A stretch of 64,000 nucleotides of DNA from Streptococcus uberis. Its GTDB lineage: Bacteria; Bacillota; Bacilli; Lactobacillales; Streptococcaceae. Numbering within the stretch: the stretch's first letter is position 1; each line of letters opens with the position of its first letter. Under the pieces are notes generated by a model that was not told the origin of the DNA, searched no databases, and was given only the letters and a program-made list of their open reading frames with translations. The stretch is from assembly GCF_000785785.1 (NCBI RefSeq), contig NZ_JRQN01000005.1, forward strand, positions 1 through 64,000, written 5' to 3'. Shown here one piece after another: positions 1-9,148 of the stretch. A program made the translations under genes and the position numbers.

Positions 1-39
1 CCACTTTGTGTGTGACAAACTATGTGCCTTTTGCGCCAT
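1..39 (-). CDS. tnpA: IS200/IS605-family transposase TnpA, N-terminal fragment (window edge)
   Basis: The minus strand gives MAQKAHSLSHTKW from an ATG at 37-39, preceded by an AGAGGAG ribosome site (about 47-55); the gene runs off the window. This N terminus is the familiar start of the single-domain Y1 (HUH) transposases of IS200-type elements of Firmicutes, which move as single-stranded DNA. Only 13 codons are visible, so the rest of the protein, including its catalytic Tyr and HUH, cannot be judged. Recognition is from memory of the family. Confidence 0.85.
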   Translation of the reverse strand, partial: MAQKAHSLSHTKW

Positions 40-195
40 ATTTTTTACTCCTCTCGCTTTACAATTGGCTTGAACACCTATATTGTAGCGCGTTTGGAGT
101 TTTTTGGTAGTATAACTTTCGACGCGCACCCGCATAGCGGGTGGTTTTTTTGTTTCGCACCTGCGGAGCGAAACGGACTGAAAGTCACATAATAA
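1..195 (-). mobile_element. IS200-like element, left-end portion with subterminal hairpins
   Basis: Upstream of the tnpA start are two hairpins: 127-143 (CACCCGC / GCGGGTG, loop ATA, followed by a T-run) and 152-174 (GTTTCGC / GCGAAAC). Structured subterminal left ends that bind TnpA and insulate the element from outside transcription are known for IS200. IS200-type elements have no inverted repeats or target duplications, so the outer boundary (set near 195, before the mts terminator) is approximate. The element sits directly behind a transcription terminator. Confidence 0.65.
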
Positions 196-197
196 AG

Positions 198-238
198 CAA
201 AAACGGACAAGTTAAGACGATTTAACTTATCTGTTTTT
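198..238 (-). terminator. Terminator of the mtsABC operon
   Basis: An imperfect inverted repeat (minus: ACAGATAAGTTAA, loop, TTAACTTGTCCGT) is followed by TTTTT on the minus strand, directly after the mtsC stop. The plus side also ends in a T-run, so it may be bidirectional. Confidence 0.7.
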
Positions 239-1068
239 TTAGGCTTTACGATATCGTTGTTTGGGAGAAAGAAAAAAACTAATCGTAAAAATAATTGCCG
301 AAGTCAAAACTATCATAGATCCTGCTGCAATATTAAAAGTATAACCGATATATAAACCCAGTACGGAAGAAATGGCACCAATTGAAGAGGATAATAGTAA
401 CATTGCCTTTAAACTATTGACATATAAATAAGCTGTCGCAGCTGGAGTAATTAACATGGCCACTATTAAAATAGTCCCGACACTTTGCATAGCCGTGACA
501 GAAACTAATGTTAAAATAATCATCAATAAGTAATGATAGAAAGTAACATTTATCCCCATTGTCTGAGCCAACACGGGATCAAAAGATGTTAATTGCAGTT
601 CTTTAAAAAAGAGAATAATGACTCCGATAACAAGAATAGAAACTCCAATAGTTACCCATTTATCACTATCTTGAACAGCTAAAATATTTCCGAAAAGAAT
701 ATGAAACAAATCAGTTGAACTATTGGCAACCCCGATCAAGATAATCCCCAAGGCTAGAAATGAACTAAATGTAATTCCAATAGCTGTGTCTCCTTTTATC
801 ACACTATTTTCTTTGATATAAGTAATTAAAACGGAAGCAATAAGACCAAAGCAAATTGCTCCGATAAAAAAATTAATCCCTAAAATATATGAAACCGCAA
901 CACCAGGTAGTACAGCATGAGAGATAGCATCACCCATCAATGACATTGATCGTAAAATAATAAAGCACCCTACAATTCCTGAGACAATACCAATAACCAA
1001 GCAGTAATCAGAGCATTTTGTAAAAAATGATACTGTAATATGCCATTTATAAATTTATCAAAAACCAT
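239..1068 (-). pseudogene. mtsC: Metal ABC transporter permease MtsC, single-base frameshift
   Basis: Membrane subunit of an ABC-3 family (ZnuB/MntB/SitC-type) importer for Mn/Fe/Zn. The gene should start at the ATG at 1066-1068 (MVFDKFINGILQYHF...QNALITA), whose AGGAGAT ribosome site overlaps the end of mtsB. That frame is lost near 999-1001, where the minus strand reads ACTGCTTGGTT. One extra T would give ITA-LVIGIVSGIVGC and restore a 276-residue protein. The long downstream frame can only begin at a TTG (1000) with no ribosome site, and it would lack the first membrane helix. The rest is well conserved, including RSMSLMGDAISHAVLPGVA. Either a recent inactivation or a sequencing error. Confidence 0.85.
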
Positions 1069-1071
1069 TTC

Positions 1072-1785
1072 TTATCTCCTTATTAAATGATCGCCATAGG
1101 CTTTTTCTAATGCTGGAATGGTAAAGGCTTCTTCTATTGATCCATAAGCTAATAACTGTTTATTTAACAACAAGATACGGTCAAAATACTCCTCAACCTT
1201 ACTTAAATCATGATGAACAATTAAAATCGTCTTCCCCTCATTAGCTAATTCTCTAAGAAGTCCCAATATAATTGATTCACTTAAAGAATCAATTCCCACG
1301 AATGGTTCATCCAAAAATAAAAATTGTTTTTCTTGAATAAGGCACCTAGCTAATAACATGCGTTGAAATTGTCCACCCGATAAACTTTTGATTGGGCGAT
1401 TAACAAAATCTAATAAACCTACTTTTTCTAAGTAATGATTGACTTTTCTTTTTTCTGTTTGTCCGACCTTTTTAAACACCCCTAATCTTCCATAAGTACC
1501 TAATAAGACACACTCTGAAACCGTCATTGGAAAATTGACATCAATGTGACTACGCTGTTCAACATAGGAAATAGCTGTTTTTCCAAGATTGCTACACATA
1601 GGCGTTAAAGTAATTTGACCCGAGTAAGGTATTAATCCCAAGATTGCTTTCATAAAGGTCGATTTACCAGCACCGTTCGGTCCCAGGATACCAATAATTC
1701 CTCCTTCATTAATGTCAATAGTGATATCTGTCAACGCTTCTATATTACCGGAATAGATAACATTTAGATTTTTTATTGAAATCAT
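1072..1785 (-). CDS. mtsB: Metal ABC transporter ATP-binding protein MtsB
   Basis: ATPase of the manganese/iron importer (237 aa). Walker A GPNGAGKST is near residue 36, the ABC signature LSGGQFQR near 135, Walker B FLFLDEP near 155, and the switch His in IVHHD near 190. These and the operon position after the mtsA lipoprotein gene place it in the MntB/ScaC/PsaB-type branch. An AGGAGGAG ribosome site precedes the ATG. The end of the gene carries the ribosome site of mtsC, so the two are translationally close. Intact. Confidence 0.93.
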   Translation of the reverse strand: MISIKNLNVIYSGNIEALTDITIDINEGGIIGILGPNGAGKSTFMKAILGLIPYSGQITLTPMCSNLGKTAISYVEQRSHIDVNFPMTVSECVLLGTYGRLGVFKKVGQTEKRKVNHYLEKVGLLDFVNRPIKSLSGGQFQRMLLARCLIQEKQFLFLDEPFVGIDSLSESIILGLLRELANEGKTILIVHHDLSKVEEYFDRILLLNKQLLAYGSIEEAFTIPALEKAYGDHLIRR

Positions 1786-1809
1786 AAAAAACTCCTCCTA
1801 GAAATAAAT

Positions 1810-1840
1810 AAAGCACATGCTCCTAGAGCTCCTGTGCTTT
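1810..1840 (-). terminator. Intercistronic hairpin between mtsA and mtsB
   Basis: Inverted repeat AAAGCAC / GTGCTTT with an inner GAGC-rich stem, just after the mtsA stop and followed on the minus strand by a T-rich stretch. Its position suggests partial termination or mRNA protection, giving more binding protein than ATPase and permease. Confidence 0.55.
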
Positions 1841-1847
1841 ATGGCTA

Positions 1848-2780
1848 TTATTTTGCTAAACCTTCTGAAATCTTATCTAAATTCCACTTCATCATTGCAT
1901 AGTAACTATCTCCTGCTTGTCCTTTTTTAGCGACTGAATCTGTAAATATTTCAGAATAAATAGGAATACCACTATCCTTAGAAACTGATTTCATTGGACG
2001 GCTATCTACACTTGACTCAACAAATAACGATGATAATTTCTTCTTCTTCAACTGGTCAATTAAACTTGAAATTTGGTCAGGTGTGCCTTCTTCTTCAGTA
2101 TTAATTTCCCAAATGTAAGCAGATGGTACTTGATAGGCTTTTGAGAAATATTTAAAACAACCTTCACTTGTTACAATCATCTTTTTCTCAGCAGGAATCT
2201 TATTAAACTTAGATTTAGCTTCTTGATCTAATTTTTCTAATTTAGAAAGGTAAGAATCCAAGTGAGATTGGTAATACTGTTTATTTTTTGGATCTTTCTT
2301 AATCAGTTGCTTTGCAATATTTCGAGAATAGATCATCCCATTTTCAAGATTCAACCAGGCATGAGGGTCTTCTTTTCCTTTTTCATTCTGACCTTCTAAG
2401 TAAATCACATCAACGCCATCAGAAACTGCAAAGTAATCTTTGTTTTTTTCTTTTTTGGCATTCTTAATTAATTTTGTAAACCAAGCATTGCCACCATCTT
2501 CTAAATTAATACCGTTATAAAAAACCAAATCGGCCGAGCTTGTTTTCTCAACATCCTCAGGTAACGGTTCATACTCATGCGGATCTTGACCAACCGGAAC
2601 GATACTGTGTAAATTAATTTTATCACCGGCAATATTTTTTGTCATATCGGCAATAATTGAATTAGTCGCTACGACATTCAACTTATCATCTTTTTTTGTT
2701 TGTTGACTTTGGCTTGAACAAGCTGATAGCATCAGCAATGATAAGGCAGCAGTCAAAACAAATGTAAATTTCTTCTTCAT
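1848..2780 (-). CDS. mtsA: Metal-binding lipoprotein MtsA (LraI family)
   Basis: Substrate-binding lipoprotein of the Mn/Fe ABC importer (310 aa, cluster A-I / ZnuA-like fold). A signal peptide ends in the lipobox LSAC with Cys21 as the lipid anchor. The metal-ligand motif DPHEYEP is near residue 66, a second His lies in DPHAWL near 140, a Glu in TSEGCFKYF near 205, and an Asp near the C terminus (FTDSVAKKG). First gene of mtsABC; the promoter lies in the divergent region with mtsR, so metal-dependent repression by MtsR is expected. AGGAG ribosome site. Confidence 0.93.
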   Translation of the reverse strand: MKKKFTFVLTAALSLLMLSACSSQSQQTKKDDKLNVVATNSIIADMTKNIAGDKINLHSIVPVGQDPHEYEPLPEDVEKTSSADLVFYNGINLEDGGNAWFTKLIKNAKKEKNKDYFAVSDGVDVIYLEGQNEKGKEDPHAWLNLENGMIYSRNIAKQLIKKDPKNKQYYQSHLDSYLSKLEKLDQEAKSKFNKIPAEKKMIVTSEGCFKYFSKAYQVPSAYIWEINTEEEGTPDQISSLIDQLKKKKLSSLFVESSVDSRPMKSVSKDSGIPIYSEIFTDSVAKKGQAGDSYYAMMKWNLDKISEGLAK

Positions 2781-2821
2781 TTTTTCTCCTTAATACATGT
2801 TATTAAATTAATTAAGTATAG

Positions 2822-2836
2822 TTAATATCATATTAA
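2822..2836. promoter_or_regulatory. Candidate MtsR operator (perfect palindrome)
   Basis: TTAATAT-C-ATATTAA is a perfect 7-bp inverted repeat in the mtsA/mtsR divergent region, lying at or just beyond the predicted mtsA -10. Further TTAATTAA-like half sites lie at 2806-2825. SloR/ScaR/MtsR-type regulators bind AT-rich AATTAA-type palindromes. Assignment to MtsR is inferred from position. Confidence 0.55.
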
Positions 2837-2863
2837 TCTATATTATTTAATTGCTTTTGTCAA
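2835..2863 (-). promoter_or_regulatory. mtsA promoter
   Basis: On the minus strand TTGACA (2858-2863), 17 nt, then TAGATT (2835-2840). The palindrome at 2822-2836 overlaps the downstream edge. Confidence 0.5.
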
Positions 2864-2884
2864 GATTTTTCTGAAAAATTTTGT

Positions 2885-2890
2885 TATAAT
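2885..2890 (+). promoter_or_regulatory. -10 element of mtsR
   Basis: TATAAT 31 bases before the mtsR ATG. No good -35 is seen at standard spacing (nearest TTGTCA at 2857-2862, 22 nt away). Confidence 0.45.
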
Positions 2891-2921
2891 AATGATTATA
2901 AATAAGAGAAAGGCAAAATAA

Positions 2922-3569
2922 ATGACGCCTAATAAAGAAGATTATCTTAAATGTATCTATGAACTTGGACAAGAATCCAAAAAAATTTCTAATAAAATGA
3001 TTGCCGAGAGAATGCAAGTTTCTGCACCCGCTGTTTCAGAAATGATTAAAAAAATGATTAACCAAGATTGGATTGTTAAAGATAAGGATCGAGGTTATTT
3101 TTTAACAGAAAAGGGCTTGACATTAATTGCTAGTCTCTATCGTAAACATCGATTAATTGAAGTTTTTTTAATTAATCACCTTTCTTATACTTCGCAAGAA
3201 GTACACCAAGAAGCAGAGGTCTTGGAACACACTGTTTCAGATACTTTTATCGATCGCTTAGATGAACGTTTAGGCTTTCCGACATTCTGTCCACACGGAG
3301 GAACCATTCCTCGCAAGGGACAAGCCTTGTCTGAAATGCATACTAAAACCCTTAATCAAGTGACTCAAACTGGGCAATATCAATTAAGTCGAATTCATGA
3401 TCAATACCATTTGATTCACTATCTAGAAACTCATCAATTAAACATTAATACTAATTTCAAGTTAGAGCAAATTGATAATTTTGCCAAAACTTATACCATT
3501 TCTTACCAAGACAAGACCTTAATGATTCCTGAAAACATCGCTAAAGAACTCTATGTCACCGCACAATAA
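2922..3569 (+). CDS. mtsR: DtxR-family metal-dependent regulator MtsR
   Basis: Full-length DtxR/MntR/SloR-type repressor (215 aa). The N-terminal winged helix-turn-helix spans about residues 1-65 (recognition region VSAPAVSEMIKKM). The metal-binding and dimerisation domain covers about 70-140, with EVFLINHL, HQEAEVLEHTVSD and CPHGGTIPR supplying His, Glu and Cys ligands; a FeoA/SH3-like tail follows. It is divergent from mtsABC and is expected to repress that operon when Mn or Fe is plentiful. Ribosome site GAGAAAGG is modest. Confidence 0.92.
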   Translation: MTPNKEDYLKCIYELGQESKKISNKMIAERMQVSAPAVSEMIKKMINQDWIVKDKDRGYFLTEKGLTLIASLYRKHRLIEVFLINHLSYTSQEVHQEAEVLEHTVSDTFIDRLDERLGFPTFCPHGGTIPRKGQALSEMHTKTLNQVTQTGQYQLSRIHDQYHLIHYLETHQLNINTNFKLEQIDNFAKTYTISYQDKTLMIPENIAKELYVTAQ

Positions 3570-3570
3570 A

Positions 3571-3600
3571 AAAGATTGGAAAATTTTTCCAATCTTTTTT
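3571..3600. terminator. Bidirectional terminator between mtsR and mtnN
   Basis: AAAGATTGGAAAA / TTTTCCAATCTTT with T-runs on both strands, serving the convergent mtsR and mtnN genes. Confidence 0.85.
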
Positions 3601-4291
3601 AGTTTAATTTTTCAAGAAATGCTACTAAGATTTTTGCTGATTGTTTACCTGCTTCAATAATGAACTGATCAAAAGTGATATTAGCATCATGTGCAGCTGT
3701 ATCACTCATCGCTCTTATCACAATAAATGGAAGCTTACATGCGTGGGCTGCCTGTGCAATTGCCGCCCCTTCCATTTCCACTGCAAGTACATGAGGGAAA
3801 TGCTCTTTAATCTGATCAATCTTATCTTGACCAGCAATAAAGGAATCACCCGTAACAATTAGGCCAATTTTACTATGGTTATCAGCCTCATTAAGAACAG
3901 CTTGAAATGTTAAAATAAAGTTTTGATCACAGTCAAAAAATAGAGGCTGTTGAGCCATTTGTCCATAATCATAACCAAAAGCAGTCAAATCAACATCATG
4001 ATAAGCAAGCTTCTGTGCAACAACAATATCTCCAATAGCAAGTTCACTTGCTACAGCACCTGCTGATCCGGTATTGATAATAGCTTCAACCTTAAAATTT
4101 TCAGCTAACATAGCAACCGTCATCGCTGACATGACTTTTCCAATTCCTGATTGAACCAGTACTAAATCATGCTGTCCAATACGTCCACTATAATAGCTTG
4201 TTCCTAAAATAACTTGCTCATTTTTATCTGACAAAGCCTCCAAGAGGGTCTTTAACTCCTCCTCCATGGCTGCAATAATCCCAATTTTCAT
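3599..4291 (-). CDS. mtnN: 5'-methylthioadenosine/S-adenosylhomocysteine nucleosidase
   Basis: Hydrolyses MTA and SAH to adenine plus methylthioribose or S-ribosylhomocysteine, feeding methionine recycling and AI-2 synthesis (230 aa, normal length). Family signatures: MKIGIIAAMEEEL at the N terminus with the catalytic-site Glu, NTGSAGAV near residue 75, VAMEGAAIAQ near 172 (substrate Met-Glu), and IRAMSDTA with the catalytic Asp near 198. Last gene of the glmU-nudix-small membrane protein-mtnN operon, an order common in streptococci. Confidence 0.95.
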   Translation of the reverse strand: MKIGIIAAMEEELKTLLEALSDKNEQVILGTSYYSGRIGQHDLVLVQSGIGKVMSAMTVAMLAENFKVEAIINTGSAGAVASELAIGDIVVAQKLAYHDVDLTAFGYDYGQMAQQPLFFDCDQNFILTFQAVLNEADNHSKIGLIVTGDSFIAGQDKIDQIKEHFPHVLAVEMEGAAIAQAAHACKLPFIVIRAMSDTAAHDANITFDQFIIEAGKQSAKILVAFLEKLN

Positions 4292-4308
4292 AATCGTGTT
4301 TATCTCCT

Positions 4309-4575
4309 TTAAAGTCTAAATACTGCAAAAATTAGGATCGCAATTAAGACTAATAAGGCAAACAACATCAAGTTTAACTTAGCTTGAAATTGACTTCTTC
4401 TAGCATTCTCAATGCGTCTGCTTTTATAAATGCGATTATCATCATAATAATCATTTTCTTCTGAATCTTCAAATGTGATAATCTTTGTATCTGAGTCTAA
4501 ATAAGGGTCTTGATCAAAAGTCTCGCCACGTTGTGCACGTTCAATGACATCATCTGTTAATAAAGATTTTCCCAT
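4309..4575 (-). CDS. Small single-pass membrane protein, unknown function
   Basis: 88 residues. A charged, acidic N-terminal half (FEDSEENDYYDD) and a basic stretch (KSRRIENARRSQ) precede one hydrophobic segment at about 68-87, consistent with a tail-anchored protein with a cytosolic N terminus. I do not recognise a named domain. Its start shares one base with the stop of the nudix gene (TAATG), so translation is coupled. It is fixed in this operon in streptococci as far as I recall, which argues that it is real. Confidence 0.8.
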   Translation of the reverse strand: MGKSLLTDDVIERAQRGETFDQDPYLDSDTKIITFEDSEENDYYDDNRIYKSRRIENARRSQFQAKLNLMLFALLVLIAILIFAVFRL

Positions 4576-5129
4576 TAGTCTCTACCTCCAAAAGTTAAAC
4601 CGTAGTATTGAATAGCAAGAATTGTCTTAGCATCAACTATTTTTCCAACCGCAATCATGTCACATGCCTCTTTATAGGAAACTTCTAATAGCTCAATCAC
4701 TTCATCGTCATCTTGTGGGTGAGGATTGGGAACTTTTTCTAATTGACTTGCCAAATAGAGCTTGATTTTTTCATTACAAAATCCAATTGCTGTGTAAAAC
4801 TCATAAATGAATTCTAACTGACCTTGATAGCCTGTCTCTTCCTCTAACTCTCTTGCTGCCGCGTCAAGCTCAGAGCCAGTTTCACCAACCTCTAATTTAC
4901 CAGCTGGTATTTCATAGGAAATCTGCTCAATCGCTTTGCGATATTGCTTAACCAAAAGAATTTTTTGAGCATCAGTAATGGCAAGGACCGATACGGCACC
5001 ACGGTGAAAGACTAGTTCTCTTTTGGCTTGTCCAAGACCATTAGGAAGCTCCACGTCATCAACAGCAACCTTAAAAATGGCACCGTCATAAATAGTTTGG
5101 CGACGAATAGTCTTTTCTTCAAATTCCAT
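4575..5129 (-). CDS. nudF: Nudix hydrolase, ADP-ribose pyrophosphatase type
   Basis: Cleaves ADP-ribose or related nucleoside diphosphate sugars. The Nudix box spans about residues 85-107: GKLEVGETGSEL, then AARELEEETGY, with the REXXEE core intact. I start at the ATG at 5127-5129 (MEFEEKTIRR, 184 aa) because the preceding in-frame codons MKRRRR are the ribosome site itself (AAAGGAGGAGAAGG). It lies 29 nt downstream of glmU in the same operon. Confidence 0.9.
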   Translation of the reverse strand: MEFEEKTIRRQTIYDGAIFKVAVDDVELPNGLGQAKRELVFHRGAVSVLAITDAQKILLVKQYRKAIEQISYEIPAGKLEVGETGSELDAAARELEEETGYQGQLEFIYEFYTAIGFCNEKIKLYLASQLEKVPNPHPQDDDEVIELLEVSYKEACDMIAVGKIVDAKTILAIQYYGLTFGGRD

Positions 5130-5158
5130 CCTTCTCCTCCTTTTCACAAGTGGTTAGC

Positions 5159-6550
<1,392 letters not shown>

Positions 6551-6606
6551 TTATTATTTCTATTCAAATATGACCTCATTATAGCATAAAATGTGAAAGA
6601 CTGCAT

Positions 6607-6643
6607 AAAGAGGGAGTTAGCTAAGCTATCTCCCTCTTTTTTT
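6607..6643 (-). terminator. Terminator of the 6642-9058 gene group
   Basis: AGAGGGAGTTAGC / GCTATCTCCCTCT hairpin with T-runs on both sides, directly after the Gfo/Idh/MocA gene. Confidence 0.85.
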
Positions 6644-7604
6644 AGATTTGTTTGGCTGCTTGATCCAAGACTGCCATAACCATTTGACTATGCTCTAAAG
6701 CCTGCTTTGCTTTAGCATAGTCCTTATTATTGATGATTTCTTGGAAGGCTTTAAACTCAGCCACCATACGATGATTGCCTTTATTCAGGTCAATAATTTC
6801 TTCTTCCTGATCATTCAAAGTCAAGGCAACCTTAGGAACGGTATTGGTTGCTCCTAAAATACTGATTGACCCTTTATTTCCTTGGATTGTTGACTTGATT
6901 TCAGCACTACAATCCTTAGCACCAATACAAACCACCTTGAATTGCCCATAATCCAAAATCAAAATTCCTGAAGTATCAATATGTCGTTCAATATTTGGCA
7001 TGTAATTGACATTTTGGGGCTGACCAAATAATCCGACAACAATATGAATATTATAAACATTCAAATCGCGTAGAGCCCCTCCCCCTTTTTCAGGGTCAAA
7101 GGCTGGCGCAATCTCTCCAGCTTTAAAAGCATCATAACGAGAGGAATATTGAGAATAATTGCACTCAACAATCTTGATTTCCCCAAGTTGCTCTAAATGA
7201 TTTTTTATAAAAGTAACATTTTCTAAGTACTGATTGGTGATTGCTTCCAATAAAATCAAATTCTTATCCTGGGCAATCTGACGTAAATCTTCAAACTCAG
7301 TCATCGTTAAGGTAAAAGGCTTTTCACAAATAACATGTTTGTCTGCAAGCAAAGCCTTCTTAGCCATGTCATAATGCAAATGGTTTGGTGTAGCAACATA
7401 AACTGTATCAATTTCTGGATTATTTAAAAGATAATCATAATCACTTGAGGCTTCCTCAATTCCAAAATCCTCAGCTAATTGTTCCGCCTTTTCAATGCTA
7501 CGTGCTGTTGAAAGAATTGCTTTTAGGATTATACCATCAGTTTCCTGTAATACTGGTAGAGCCTCCTCGACAATTTTTCCTGTTCCTAAAATAGCTAATT
7601 GCAT
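6642..7604 (-). CDS. Gfo/Idh/MocA family NAD(P)-dependent oxidoreductase
   Basis: 320 residues. N-terminal Rossmann fold (LAILGTGKIVEEA, residues 3-15), the DTVYVATPNHLH motif near 70-81 and the family signature CEKPFT near 93-98. Substrate unknown; members oxidise or reduce sugars, inositols and dihydrodiols. It is downstream of the SDR and GNAT genes on the same strand (14 nt gap), so it is probably co-transcribed. Intact. Confidence 0.88.
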   Translation of the reverse strand: MQLAILGTGKIVEEALPVLQETDGIILKAILSTARSIEKAEQLAEDFGIEEASSDYDYLLNNPEIDTVYVATPNHLHYDMAKKALLADKHVICEKPFTLTMTEFEDLRQIAQDKNLILLEAITNQYLENVTFIKNHLEQLGEIKIVECNYSQYSSRYDAFKAGEIAPAFDPEKGGGALRDLNVYNIHIVVGLFGQPQNVNYMPNIERHIDTSGILILDYGQFKVVCIGAKDCSAEIKSTIQGNKGSISILGATNTVPKVALTLNDQEEEIIDLNKGNHRMVAEFKAFQEIINNKDYAKAKQALEHSQMVMAVLDQAAKQI

Positions 7605-7618
7605 TCTATCTCCTTCTC

Positions 7619-8131
7619 TTAATCTGTAATTCCAAATTCATCAGCGAATCTTACTTGTCCTGATAAGTCATTCTGTCCAGCAAGGGGCAGTACCATAAAA
7701 TATTGACTTGGAAAGTCGTTAGGAATGGTCACGCCCAACTTTTGGGCATTTTGATAACCAAATTTAGGATAGTAAACATCACTACCAAGCACAAAAATTA
7801 AGTCAAATCCCATTTCTTTTGCCTTAGCATGCCCTGCTTCAATTAATTGACTGCCAATCCCTTGCTTTTGCCACTCTGGTGCAATTGCAATTGGCGACAA
7901 GACTAATGATTTCTGATCAGAAAATTTTGCTTTTGTAAACATAACAAAACCAATAATTGTTTCCTTATCTTCCATGACCAATGTTAATTCTGGCAGGTAG
8001 GCTGTTCCAGCTCTTAAAGCCTCAACCAACTCTGCCTCATTACCATCAGCATGTTCAGCCGTCGCAAAAGATTCATTGATTAAGGAATGAATCTTTTGAT
8101 AGTCTACTCTATTTTCTGGTCTAATTTTCAT
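7619..8131 (-). CDS. GNAT family N-acetyltransferase (YhbS-like)
   Basis: 170 residues. GNAT fold with the acetyl-CoA binding motif A near residues 80-100: LSPIAIAPEWQKQGIGSQLI, matching the (R/Q)xxGxG/A loop. The C-terminal half VLGSDVYYPKFGYQNA is typical of YhbS-type enzymes. Acceptor unknown. The ATG abuts the stop codon of the upstream SDR gene (TAA-ATG), so translation is probably coupled. Confidence 0.87.
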   Translation of the reverse strand: MKIRPENRVDYQKIHSLINESFATAEHADGNEAELVEALRAGTAYLPELTLVMEDKETIIGFVMFTKAKFSDQKSLVLSPIAIAPEWQKQGIGSQLIEAGHAKAKEMGFDLIFVLGSDVYYPKFGYQNAQKLGVTIPNDFPSQYFMVLPLAGQNDLSGQVRFADEFGITD

Positions 8132-8830
8132 TTATTTCAAACTCCATCCACCATCGATTTTAACAATCTCACCTTGTAAGCCAGAAGCTTTCCCACTAGC
8201 CAAGTACAAAGTTAATTCTGCCACTTCATCAGCTTCTAACCAACGCCCAATTGGTGTTTCTTGAGCTACCCAATCCGCCATGCCACCGGGCTCAAAATCA
8301 CTGGCCGTCATCTGAGTTTTAACAGCACCAGGCGCAATCCCGAAAACCGAAATACCAGCCTTGGCATAGTCCAATGCTAATTGTCGCGTGAACCCAGCCA
8401 GGGCGTGTTTACTAGCTGTATAAGCCACACCGCCTCCACCAGCCATGAAACTGGCAATGGAACACATGTTAATAATGATGCCGGATTGCTGCGCTAGCAT
8501 TTTGCCCAGAAAAAAGGAAGTCGCTCGAACAGCCCCAAAAAAGTTGACGTCCATAATCCTTGCAAACTGGTCTTGACTGACAGCAAGCAAAGGCAAGTAA
8601 GCATCCAAAATGCCAGCCGTGTTGCACAGAATATCAATTGTCCCAATTTCTTCAAAAATCGCCTGACAATCTTGACTGATATCAGCCTGATAAAAATGAA
8701 AATTACCAGTCAATTTAGGTTGGTCAGCTAGATCAAGACCATATACAGTATAACCAAGTTTCAAAAAAGCCTGAGCTTGGGCAAATCCAATTCCAGATGA
8801 TACACCAGTCACTAAAACCGTTTTAGTCAT
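8132..8830 (-). CDS. Short-chain dehydrogenase/reductase (FabG-like)
   Basis: 232 residues. Classical SDR: cofactor motif TGVSSGIG (residues 8-15), NTAG near 69, catalytic Ser in CSIASF near 125 and YTASK (Tyr/Lys) near 138-142. It lies outside a fab cluster, so the name 3-oxoacyl-ACP reductase would be guesswork; substrate unknown. Its start overlaps the 3' end of the DUF2829 gene by 8 nt. Confidence 0.88.
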   Translation of the reverse strand: MTKTVLVTGVSSGIGFAQAQAFLKLGYTVYGLDLADQPKLTGNFHFYQADISQDCQAIFEEIGTIDILCNTAGILDAYLPLLAVSQDQFARIMDVNFFGAVRATSFFLGKMLAQQSGIIINMCSIASFMAGGGGVAYTASKHALAGFTRQLALDYAKAGISVFGIAPGAVKTQMTASDFEPGGMADWVAQETPIGRWLEADEVAELTLYLASGKASGLQGEIVKIDGGWSLK

Positions 8831-9058
8831 TCACTTCAACCCAATCTTCAGCCAAGACGTCACAAGGTGTCGGAGCCCACATTGAGAAACCTTCACCATC
8901 CCCAGAAACATTGATTAGAAAATAAGGAGTAACTTCCAAAGCTTGCCCATTTTGTTCAATTGAATCAAACAATTGAACGTAATTCTCAGCCCCCCCCAAC
9001 CAGTTCTCACATATTTTTTCTTAGCTTTTAAGCCAGGTAATATCTCTTCAAATGTCAT
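8823..9058 (-). pseudogene. DUF2829 protein, frameshifted in a run of eight G
   Basis: The N-terminal part is MTFEEILPGLKAKKKYVRTGWGG (ATG at 9056-9058 behind AAGGAG). The C-terminal part AENYVQLFDSIEQNGQALEV...WAPTPCDVLAEDWVEVND lies in another frame and ends at 8823. The break is exactly in a run of eight G (minus strand; C at 8990-8997). Nine G would fuse the halves as WGG-AENYV into a 78-residue DUF2829-type protein, a family of unknown function often found in phages and plasmids. Deletion, length variation of the tract, or sequencing error are all possible. Confidence 0.8.
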
Positions 9059-9114
9059 CTCAACGACTCCTTTTCTTAATTCTCTGTCTATTATACCATC
9101 TAAGAGGCAAAACA

Positions 9115-9145
9115 TAAAAAAAGGAAACCTTGATAACAAGGTTTC
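9115..9145 (-). terminator. Terminator of aphA
   Basis: GAAACCTTG / CAAGGTTTC hairpin followed by CTTTTTTT on the minus strand. Confidence 0.85.
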
Positions 9146-9148
9146 GAC

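Noticed and set aside
239..1000. mtsC as an intact gene from the TTG at 1000
   Set aside because: No ribosome site, lacks the first helix, and the frame upstream (from the ATG at 1068) has the conserved N terminus; a one-base frameshift explains it better.
8985..9000. Programmed ribosomal frameshift in DUF2829
   Set aside because: No downstream pseudoknot or stimulatory site seen, and the other homopolymer errors in the window make a plain deletion or sequencing error more likely.
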